From the NCBI GenBank assembly GCA_000507305.1, contig DF239121.1:251975-315974 (forward strand): a stretch of DNA of 64,000 nucleotides, read 5' to 3'. The notes beneath the pieces are model-generated. The model had not been told where the DNA came from. It saw only the letters and a program-made list of their open reading frames with translations, and did not search any database. A program made the position numbers and the translations under genes. Numbering within the stretch: position 1 is the first letter of the stretch; the number at the start of each line of letters is the position of its first letter. Positions 50,580-60,700 of this stretch are shown piece after piece. The stretch is from Breviolum minutum Mf 1.05b.01 (lineage: Eukaryota > Sar > Dinophyceae > Suessiales > Symbiodiniaceae).

Positions 50580-52080
50580 TGTTCATACAACTAACCACAC
50601 NACATATATATATATGTATCATATATAAATATGTGTTGTATATACAAATATCTAAAATTGACGTATATTAGAATATATAAATATATATATATATATATTT
50701 GTTGTCAATATAAGAATAAAAATATGTATGTATGTATGTATATATGAATACACATGCTTGACGTATATTATGTGTTTCATTATTTTCTATTTGTTGTATC
50801 TATATCTTGATGTTTGCAGTTTTGTGATGTTTTATGCATATATGCCACCCAATCCAGTTTTTTGGGTGGAAAGAAAGCCCCCAAAACTCACCACCATCAA
50901 TCTCCATCACCTCAAGGACTAAGTTTCCCAACACCACCTTTACTTAAATCTAATCGATGTTCCAAGGCCTGTGAGATCCAACCAAAATCGTGCCAGTTGA
51001 TCATCACCTTGTTGCCCACTAAATGATATCTTATGGGATACCATGGGTAGGCAATTACTTGGCATTCATACCGGGAAGTGTTGGTCATTTTTTGGGAATG
51101 TCTGCAGTACCCGTATCGAGTCGCAAGCATATTTCAACAACTTGAAGGTCACCAAACATGACGCCCGGTGTTTTCGCGCCAATTTTCGAATTGGACACAG
51201 CCGAGATCAAAGACATGTAGGTCAAAAGAGGAGAATCCCAAGTGAATCCCTTTCTCAGCTTCAAAACACAATGTAATCGAAATGCAATAAGTATGGCAAA
51301 CAAAAAACAACAAATACATATGTCATATATATATATATATGTATATGTGTGTGGTATGTAAAATTCAAGAAAATAATTCAAGGAAGTATGTATACAGTAT
51401 ATAGAAACACACATATACTTTTCTGAAAACAGTCATGAATTTCCCATTCAGGTTCTTGGACTTCAACTTCACATAGGCATCATGCACATGGGTGTCAAAA
51501 CTAGGGGGCCCCCAATGCCCAACAACCATCATTAATCTCAATCGGAAATCGTTATGTGTTGAGGACACTTTGTTATAATTCTGAGACATATCCATCATAT
51601 ACATACATTGTTCCAGTTGTAAATATACATGTTTATCCTCCATTGGTGCACAAAGGGCCCCTGGGATCCATAGGCTATCCAAGGTAACCAACCCCTATTA
51701 TGTTTATATCATTATATATATATATATAAATAAGAAATATGTATTTTGGATTCAAGTAAACAAAATACATGTACATGTTGATCCCATGACCAGTTGGGGG
51801 TGCCGGTTGGTCGCAACTTGCCTCGATCCCTTTGGACAGCTCTGCCTGCCGTGCAAACTGTGGGAAGCCCTTTAACACCAAACAAACAAACGAAGCACCT
51901 GACAATGAATGCCAACAAAGGCTTTGCAAAAATGAGAAAAATGATATCTTCTGTTCCTGTAGCGTTTCCATGCGTTTCCGTATATCAGATTACCTGGAAC
52001 GGGAGATCGCACCTGCCTTCGTTGCTATCAACAAAACGTCTGCACAATTGCTTTTCAACGGATTATTGAGAATCGAAGTC
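49735..52080 (-). other. Candidate downstream exons of the preceding gene
   Basis: Coding-like minus-strand pieces with splice-like ends: about 52000-52060 ending LCRRFVDSNEGRCDLPFQ with donor GTAATC; about 51823-51870 (GFPQFARQAELSKGIE) ending at a classic GC donor, GCAAGT; about 51420-51500 (HDAYVKLKSKNLNGKFMTVF) with donor GTATAT; 51150-51250 (GIHLGFSSFDLHVFDLGCVQ, or in another frame a possible start MSLISAVSNSKIGAKTPG); 50944-51007 (VMINWHDFGWISQALEHRLD); 50136-50238 (AAELKSAGIAIVVPWAGGEA); and about 49735-49830 (LNPVTSHSFATYLHGNPGLV). The last three join in phase. The family is not recognised; a redoxin-like fold was considered and not accepted. Confidence 0.4.
50536..50576. repeat. (AC)n microsatellite
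   Basis: About 20 units of ac, followed by a TA-rich stretch with one N at 50601. Confidence 0.9.
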
Positions 52081-52526
52081 AATGCAAATGTCTTTCCACC
52101 CACACTTACACTGACACTTGACAAACACGCATAGGAACCCCAAGGACACACAAACCTCCCACCCCACCACTGGCCCTTACCCATCACTCCTCTTCCTCAA
52201 CACCTTTCATCCTGTGGGCTGGCATGGCAAGCCATGTTGCGTCCTCCCTCTTTCCAAGGCACCATTCGTTGTTTGTTGTTTAGTACATGGATCTGCTGAA
52301 AATCACAGTTGCCTCCGTTGTTTTTTAGAAGAAAGCTAGCACCTCCTGAGCTCTTATACCCATTGAAAGAATAGGAACCATACGTCACCTCTGTATCAAA
52401 ATGATTCAAGATAATCTACCATACTTACATGATAGTCCAAATTAATTGAATGTTTCTTTGTGCAAATCAAAAAAAGGTATGGGTAACATGGCCATCTTCC
52501 CTCCTTACAGGCGACATCTGTAAAAC

Positions 52527-54284
52527 CCTTGGAGCCCGCTGTCCTTTGGCTGACTCTGCGGTCTCGAAGTTTTTTGAGTTCGTTGGCCCTCAGCATGTGC
52601 CGGTTTTCTGGTCGTGGAGGTTCGGGTTTCAACATGTCTGTATATAGAGTAAATATGTAATATAAAATATGTATAAATATAAAATTACATAAATATGCTA
52701 TATGTATATACTTGTCCTTGTATATGTTTGATTCTGGTGTTGCAGCAGTTGTGGGTTTGTTGTGAATTTGTTGTTGTTGCTGTTGCTGTTGGCAAGGGTG
52801 TTACAAGACATGTCCACAGGCAAGATCAATTGGGTCCGTGGCACCTCCTATTCACTGTATTGTTTTCTCTTGCTTCCTACCTCCCTCTGTACAGCGACTA
52901 ATCTATATAAGCAAAAGTATGCACATGTAGATAGATAGATGGATAAATAGATAGATGGATAGATAGATAGATAGATAGATGGATGGATGGATGGATAGAT
53001 GTAGATCGATAGATCGATAGATCGATAGATCGATAGATCGATAGATCGATAGATCGATAGATCGATCGATCGATAGATAGATAGATAGATAGATAGATCG
53101 ATACATCGATGGAAAAATGAATAGATGGATAGATGGATAGATAGATAGATTTAAAGATTTATAGATGGATAGATTTAAAGATTTATAGATGGATAGATGG
53201 ATAGATGGATAGATGGAGAGATGGATGGATGGATGGATGGATGGATGGATGGATGGATGGATGGATGGATGGATGGATGGATGGATGGATAAATAGATAG
53301 ATAGATAGGTAGATAGATAGATAGATAAATAGATAGATAAATAGAATCTAGAATCTAATGCAACATAATAAAACATCATAAAACATAGATAGGTAGAAAG
53401 AGTGGCCAACTGGGAAGCTTTTAAAATTGCAAATTGGGACGCTGAGTGCCCCCATTAAAGAAATGACGAATGTTTGAAGATAAATCAGGCTTTCCAAATA
53501 CACACCGTTTGATATACATTGGTGCGAATAAGACTTTGGGCGTCCCAATGTGAAACACAAGGCAACAGTTGTGAAAGTAACATGACGCAAGTGAAAATTC
53601 AACACTTTGAAGGCACCTGAATAGTTACCAGCCTTGCATGTCATCTTTTTTGGGGATGGAATTACACCACATGTTTTCACCTCCCAGCGTATCACCACCA
53701 TCTTCCCGACTCAAGGCGAGTTACGTTGTTTCAAACTGCGCCACATTCCAACCGATCACCACTTTCACAACCTGCCATGACTCATGGTATGCATGCAAAC
53801 TTTGGGAACTTCTTTAAAAACATGATCAACGTATAATAGAGAATAGAGAATGAATAAAACAAGTACAGTTCCAACACAAACCAAAAACTGCTTTTGTCGC
53901 ATGGGGGCAAGTTGGGTTGTTGTGATTGATGACCAAGCTGGTTGCTTGGAAAAACTATTTATATGACCCATTGGATCATCATAGTATTCTTCCTACATTT
54001 GTTTTATTTTATGGCAAGTGTAGGTATATTATGGTAAATTTGAACCACATATGGATCCTATGGGTAGGAATGTTGTGAAAAAATACAATTTTGACCACAA
54101 TTTAAACCAGTCTTTCGAGCAAAAGTCTGACCTGGAACTTTTTCACCTTTTTGCCTCCAAATTCCAGCTTCAACGGGTCGCTAACTTTTTGACGACCGAC
54201 CATGGGTGAGGGTAGATGTTCATCAACCAATGAGAGGCCCACATGAAACTCAAATAGTACAGAATCAATGACGTTTTTGTTCAT
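52527..54284 (-). CDS. Hypothetical gene, 5' three exons (3' end unresolved)
   Basis: Not recognised. Exon 1 is 54132-54284, starting at ATG ([20 protein letters not shown]..., then [20 protein letters not shown] and a lysine-rich end) with donor GTCAGA. Exon 2 is 53535-53632 ([20 protein letters not shown]...) with acceptor AAG then G. Exon 3 is 52527-52588 ([20 protein letters not shown]). Phases 0, 2 and 1 match. The segment PMVGRQ echoes AMVGRQ in the gene just upstream, perhaps by chance. The intron between exons 2 and 3 holds the large GGAT/GATA repeat array. Continuation is probably in the candidate exons down to about 49.7 kb. Confidence 0.6.
52926..53342. repeat. Tetranucleotide array (GATA/GGAT/GATC variants)
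   Basis: About 417 bp of four-base units. It runs from gata and ggat units through a block of gatcgata repeats (53007-53070) to a long ggat run (53220-53290). It lies in an intron of the gene starting at 54284. The long Ser-Ile/Tyr-Leu open frame on it is an artefact. Confidence 0.9.
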
Positions 54285-54402
54285 TGAACCACCAACAGCA
54301 GAAAGTTAAGGCTAATAAGAAACCAACCAAAATGAATACATCATCTCTTCACTTGCATCTAGGAAACTGTCATTTGGTGTAGGTAATTACCTACAAAACG
54401 CT

Positions 54403-55191
54403 TCACTTGCCACTGGCACCTGGGAGCATTGCAGAATATATATTCCCTAGCCGACTGACAGCTCCACCCTGTCTTCCAACCATTGCAGGGTCGAGTTGTA
54501 AGTTCTTGGGATCATTATGGATCATAATATTACATCTTCAAAATCCACCAAACAAAAAAGTATCTTACCTTTCACATCTCACATCACTACCCTTTCCTTC
54601 ACATGTCTCTCTATATGGAAACTCCCCGTTTTGTTGATGGAGTCGCCTCCACCCTTTTCCCTGGCACAGCATTCTCCTGAAAGAACTCCTTAATCACCTC
54701 AACTTCAAGGTCGGAAAGTTTGGGTAAGCAAATTCCCCGGATCCCAAATTCCACTGCACCATCTAAATATTCCTAATAAAAAAGGGGTGTATAAAAAACA
54801 CCCCATATATAAATAAATATGAATATGTAATGTGGGTTGTGGCCCTTCCCAGTGCGGCAAAATGAAGGTTTTCGTTGGTGTCTTTAGATGTAAAAGTCGC
54901 TGGTGGTGACCAATGACTGGGAAGGCGGCTTGTCCCCCAAACTATGATCCAAACACCCTGGAAAATTAACGGCTGGTTCACCTAAAAATCACCAAAAATT
55001 ACAAAGGAAAAACATATCTGAACCAGTCCTTCATTCCTTTTGTTCAAAGTGTTAACTTTCAGGGGTGTATGAAATCTGTAAATAATATCCAGGTAAAAAA
55101 CTTGGACACCTGTCATGTTACCTTTTCCCTTCAAGACCGAAAGCTCAATGAGCTTAAACGAAGCAGGATAGAGCAAAGTTTTTTCAACCAT
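54403..55191 (-). CDS. Complete 103-residue orphan protein, 3 exons
   Basis: Not recognised. Exons 55122-55191, 54623-54762 and 54403-54504 total 312 nt and translate as one frame of 103 residues plus TGA. The start is an ATG giving MVEKTLLYPASFKLIELSVL. The middle exon encodes GAVEFGIRGICLPKLSDLEV and a lysine- and glutamate-rich helix. The last exon encodes DPAMVGRQGGAVSRLG and ends LPGASGK. Introns are 359 bp (donor GTAACA) and 118 bp (donor GTTTCC). No signal peptide or membrane span is seen. It starts 206 bp after the stop of the upstream gene, and its stop lies 118 bp from the ATG of the next gene, which supports both ends. Confidence 0.7.
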
Positions 55192-55397
55192 TATATGTTT
55201 CAAGAAGTTGTTCCAATAAAACACTCAAAATTATCAGAATTAACCAAAACAGCAGCATCTTGAAATTTTGAAAACCAAAACAAAACACGTGTATATTTAT
55301 ATACATTTATAAATACACATGTGTATATATATAAATAAAAATATATATACATATCTTGGTGTCCCTCCGTGTCAATCTCATTCAAGGTTCAGTATGT

Positions 55398-57188
55398 TCA
55401 TTCGTCCGGTTCAATGTCTTGCAGCATCCGACTGGGCCGAGAGACGTGCTCCTCTTTGGCACTTGGTGGAAGTCCCTAGGCGCTGAAATTGTTTGCCATA
55501 GGTTCTTGGGGCGGCATTAATTAATCTACATATATTTTTTTCAATGATTAAGATATAATATATAGATATGTATTTTAAACAAGATATATTTATAAACAAT
55601 GATATATAGTATACATATATATATATCTACATTTGAAAAGAAAAGATAAATTCTCCAGGGAAACAAACATATCCAACCTTTTTCTGGAAAGAGAAATTCA
55701 TCTTCGCAAATGCCTTGGGTGGAGATATGTTAGTTTCTCAGACGGTGTATACATACATAGGTTACATAGGTGTATATATATAAATAGGTACACATATATT
55801 TATATACACACCCCGCAGTTTAAGATAGCCCCTGAAACAACAAATGTTTGGAAGAAGATTCTTTCCTTTCTGGGGTTGGTCCCGATCACTTTGAACAAAG
55901 GGGCAAACTTTAAAAAACTTCACCAAGTGAACTAATATCAAACTAGTTGTTGGTTTCAACCAAGTTGAAAAATATGCTCGTCAAATTGGATCATGAAACC
56001 CCAAGGATCGGGGTGAATATACATAAAAAAATGAAACCACCACCCAGCAAATATCCAGCACCAAAAAAAATATCCAAGGTCCAACGCATGTGATGAAAAC
56101 CACACAGCCATTGGCCTTTCCGTCATTGTTTTTTTCATCCGATTCTCCCAGTTTTGACCGGTCAAACCAACGGGGACCTTAGAGGCGCCCAACCTCCACT
56201 AAGATGGCAAAGTCGTTAGGATGGGTCGTTTCTAGGTCCACCTGCACCGGATTTCCACGAAAACAGATGGAAAAACGCAAAAGGTGAAACGAGGCCGCAG
56301 AAAATTCATATGTTGCTGATGGATACAAATAGTTGATAGATACATTTGAATAGATTCAATTTATAACTTTCTGGCATCTATATGTTAATTTTTCTTGACT
56401 TAAATACACTGATTATAGATTCTTATCGTCTCTTTGGGTCATTGACCTTAAAATCTCCAGCAAATGCAGCAAATGTAAGTGTTGGATTCCTGGGAAGAAG
56501 GGGGAAAAGGGCCTGAACATGATCCAACTATGCAGCCATCTTTTTGGTGAGTTTTAAGTAAAGGAAGGTTGGTCAACAACATCTGTCGTTCACATGTTCA
56601 CATAGCCACTTTCTTGAGTCCAGGAATTTCTTGATGATATTTGATGCAAGTGAAACATGTTGTTCTGGATTTTATCATCATCATCATCATCATCATCATG
56701 GAAAATCCCAACCAACCCGTTCTGATGCATCCCCAAAATTTTCCCGACCAAATGTCTCTTTTTGTTGGTACCCGCTCCTTCGAGGGATTTGAGATGACGA
56801 AAAACACCAGGTTGTTTCTGAATCAGAATTCAGAAGCACCATATATACAAATGAACTAGTCTAGACTACACCCTTTGAAATTTCAAGGGATGGTTATTGG
56901 TAAGTTGAATGGTTCCTATAGCAAGCCTCAAGCCACATTAGCCACATTCATATATCTCATATGGTGTTGATTGGAAAAGGAACTCTACCATACACTGCTT
57001 TGGTGTTCGCGGGCGCCAGATTGCCGGCGACTTTCCAAAAACAAACCCAAGCTTGGATGAACTCCATTTGACAATTCCTTTCTTAGATTCCATCTGTTGA
57101 ATTTCTCCAGTGAGTATAGAGTGACATGTTGTCTCTCACCTTTTGATGGAGTCTTTTCCCTGCCCGGGTTCGTCCCGAACACGGAACT
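55398..57188 (-). CDS. Small hypothetical protein with possible 16-nt intron
   Basis: Not recognised. Exons in phase: 57140-57188 (SSVFGTNPGREKTPSK), 56996-57030 (AGNLAPANTKA), 56194-56241 (VDLETTHPNDFAILVE), 56106-56177 (VPVGLTGQNWENRMKKTM...), and 55398-55475 (GLPPSAKEEHVSRPSRMLQD..., acidic end, stop TGA). Donors include GTGAGA at 57139; acceptors at 56241, 56177 and 55475 are AG followed by G. Exons 3 and 4 are separated by only 16 nt. A stop in that gap excludes read-through, and removing it keeps the frame. The start is unresolved and must lie between 57189 and the stop of the upstream coiled-coil gene at 57724; an in-phase piece at about 57430-57470 (ADAVYTSAPFHPTI) is a candidate. Confidence 0.6.
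55945..56048. mobile_element. Repeat family ttggtggtttcaaccc, copy
   Basis: Reads ttgttggtttcaaccaagtt, atatgctcgtcaaattggat and a gaaaccaccacccag end. It lies in the last intron of the small gene ending at 55398. Confidence 0.65.
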
Positions 57189-57723
57189 CTTTTTTTTTCT
57201 TCGTTTCCGGTGCAACAGTGGAGCGTGTTTTTGCCTTACGTGGTAACCTGGTGGGCAGGCACAGTCATTGGTTCATTTCAGGAGCTGGAAGCTCGAATGC
57301 AACTTTTTGGTGCAAGTCATGATTTTGGTACACCTTTTGACTGGATAGTTTGCATATTGTGCCACCAACAACAACCACCACCACAACCTGCAGTGTTTCT
57401 TTGATTTTAGCTCTCGTGTTGACCCGGGAAACCACTGTACAATGGTAGGGTGAAACGGGGCTGAAGTGTAAACCGCATCAGCCAATCATCCGTGACTGAA
57501 TCCAAACTTTACCCGAAATTGATGGACAAAGGCAAGACGTGTTTGACAACAACCTTGGGCAGCTTCAAACGTTCACATTTATTCACTGTCTGAGTTCTTC
57601 ATTCATAAAATGGTTTCAGGAATTTCTGCCCTTTTGTATGTCTTAGTCGATTTAAGTGTTTGTTCATTGCTTGTTTCAACATGTTGAAATTCCCTGCAAT
57701 ATCTCCTTGGACTGGTTATTCCT

Positions 57724-60700
57724 TTATCGTTCCGCTTTCAGTCTGTCAAAGGTGTCATCCAAGCTGCTTTGCAACTGCTCCACCTGTTTTGTCAATTGCC
57801 TGCAGCAACAAAAACATCCAAGGATACGCCATGAAAACTAAGAAAAGACCAGATGGAAAAAAAGATGGTTGAAAAAACTATTTTCCCTTTTGAATTTGGT
57901 TCCCTATCTTCAGGTGGCATGGTAAGTTTCGGGGATTGTCGTGTCAAACTAGGAAGGCGAAACGCGAGCCGGTGGGGTTTTGGCGAAGCTACAGATCCCT
58001 GTAGGTTCAACCTACCTTTTGGTGGCTTGGATGTCATTTTGCCCTTTAAGGATGGCATCAATGGCCTGCATGTTGCTGAAAACAAAAATGCGAACGGCAT
58101 TTTAGTGAAGATATCTTCCCTAAATGGTGGTGCAAAATGGTGATGTCCCATGATAGAAAGTTTTAAAAGGTCACCTTAAGCCTTAAACAAGCAAACGATA
58201 GTGGAAAGAAAAACTTATCAAACTAAAACCTCTTTGCAAGCTGTTGGCGTAGCTACACTCATGGTTTTCCCCCACTCTTTGAAGCCAACCAGTACAGCTT
58301 CGAGTGTCATGCGGCACGGTCACATTTCATCCAACATGTGTTCCAACCAATGTCCCTATGGAGAAGCCTGAACCCTGAACACGCGAAGAAAACGCGTTAA
58401 GAGAGGTCATTGTTTGGCGAAAGAGTTGCGAACGATCCGAAAAAAGACTTGTCACGGCACATTATTATCACCACAACATGCAGCATTGGATCCAGCCTGC
58501 GAAGACTTCGAGCGGCATCTTCGTCCTGTGAGTTGCGTGCTATGTTGGATTATGCTCAATTACATTATGAAAACGTATTCGATACCCCCCCCTACATGGC
58601 TCCCTTCCAACAACAAAACTAGTTTGCGGTTCAGAAGGACATCGGAAACATGTGGAGAACACCAACTTGAATCATGGACTCTTGCAAACTGATTCGATTT
58701 TTTTGGCATAGAAAATTCCAAATTTCAAACGGCCAAAGACCTCAAAGCTCAAAAAATTCCCTGGAGTGCTGGTGCCCAGCCTGGGATGAGAGTCCAGCAG
58801 TCGAGACCTGGAGGATGCTGAGTTGAAACTGAGGCCAAGGCAAAAGAACCACAAAAGTGATGTCTGATATAACCCCTGAAAAAGGATGGTTGGAAGATGT
58901 TCCCTCCCTTGGCTGGGGGGGTAAGGGGGACCCCTCTGAAAATAATTAATTTATTTTGGAACCAACCTCCCTCTCAAAATAATTATATACTTAAGGTAGG
59001 GTACATGTTGGAAGTCGATCCTCTCCTTTTGGGATCCGGTAACTCTGAAAAGGGGCGAACTGCTAAAACTTCTGGAGAGTAACAACTAAAATCTAACTCA
59101 AACGTTAAGGAAAACTATGGACATTTATGAACGATGATTTCTTTTACCGTTTCAGGGTGTCTTTTAACTTTTCATGTCAGCTTTCTCCTGAGATTCACGG
59201 AAGCAACCTCAACTAAAGGGCAAAAATATTTGAGAGATTTCCGTGGGAAGATTGCATGATATCAAATGATTCAAATCACTACAACTGTATGCATCGACCC
59301 CAAACCTAAAAATGCAATTTGAGACACAGTAGTGAAGCTGTTTTTCAACGATCAAAGGCAAAAGGCCTTTTGTTTGCTTATCCAGGGTGGAGATGATGGA
59401 TGACCATATCTCCATCTTGATCAATGAAATGTCATTTGGAGTTCTGCCAATTGAGTGGTTTAAATATCGTCCTTAAAGACTCTCCACGCCAGGGCCTCAA
59501 AGTAATCAACCAAACAAAACAGTCCCAAATCATCAAATCATCTATCGAGAAACATCTGCCCACATCCGCAATCTTTAACAAACAGATCTCCTACACATGT
59601 CTGCACTCAAACATGAAAACAATGAAACAATAAACGTAAACACCGTACATATAAAGATCATCTGGAACAAAACAACAACCATGATTTCCCAAATTGATTT
59701 ACGAAAAGTTTCCAATAAACATCAACCTTCAACACCCAAAACAAACAAACAAAAACACACAAAAAAACAAAGATTTCCCAGGTGTTTTCCACCTGATTGT
59801 TTGCGGCCAAATTAAGGACAAAAACCCAGGGATGTTTCCCCCTTTTTTTTTGCGGAAAAAAAAACTAAGGACATCCACCGAGTCGATGCCATTGCACTGT
59901 AGGCGTTCCAAACGCGCTTCCAGCTGCGCCAAGTCGGTCTTAGCCTGACCGGGAGTCACCTGGTGCCGTGGTGCCCGTGGTGAGAGGGGATGTACGTTTT
60001 TCCCCGAAGTTTATAGATTGTGTAAAGGGGGAGGGTTCCAAAGATTCCCCCAGACTCTATCATCAATGTGTAAAGGCTATGATATATTGATATGTATTAC
60101 AATCCCTCAAAACTAACATATCCCAACTTTCACAGGTACTTTTGAGTCGATGATTTTCCCCGGGTGGGATATCTTACTTTTTTGGTGCTTAGCCCCTGAA
60201 AATGGAGCGGGCCCTAAAAGGAAAGGATCCTCTTCCAACCATCATTTTTTGAGGGGCTACGTTAATTGTTCGGGGGGCGTAGATCTTTATCCCATAGGAT
60301 CCAGGTATGGTTTATTTACCTACATTTGGATAGTTTAACATGTAGGAACTTATACACCAGTCCATAGACCCTATGGGATTTATATACCTGGTACCCCAAA
60401 CAACCTTTTTTGAAATGGATGGCAATGGTGAAAAACCCATTTTTCATGTAATGATTTGGAGTCATCAAATGGAAACAACCTATAAGCCTATAACTAACAG
60501 CTGGCACCTGAAAATGGATGGTGTGGAGAAGCTCTCACTTTTTTGGGGCTCGGCCTATCATCCTATATGTAGTGGCTATATATGTTAGTTTCAGGGTAGC
60601 ATGTATATAATATATACATAAAAATCCGTGGGTAAACATATTTTTACACAAGCATAAACAAATGAGACAAGAAACACATCATTGTTTGTATTCATCATGT

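Noticed and set aside
47950..50601. Single N bases at 47950 and 50601
   Set aside because: Assembly ambiguity next to low-complexity DNA, with no biological meaning.
50136..51216. Peroxiredoxin or AhpC/TSA-like gene (KIGAKTPGVMFGDLQ, AELKSAGIAIVVPW)
   Set aside because: No catalytic Cys motif appears, and another frame of the 51.2 kb exon fits the neighbouring exon equally well in phase.
52903..53409. 168-codon Ser/Ile/Tyr-rich minus frame
   Set aside because: Direct translation of the tetranucleotide array.
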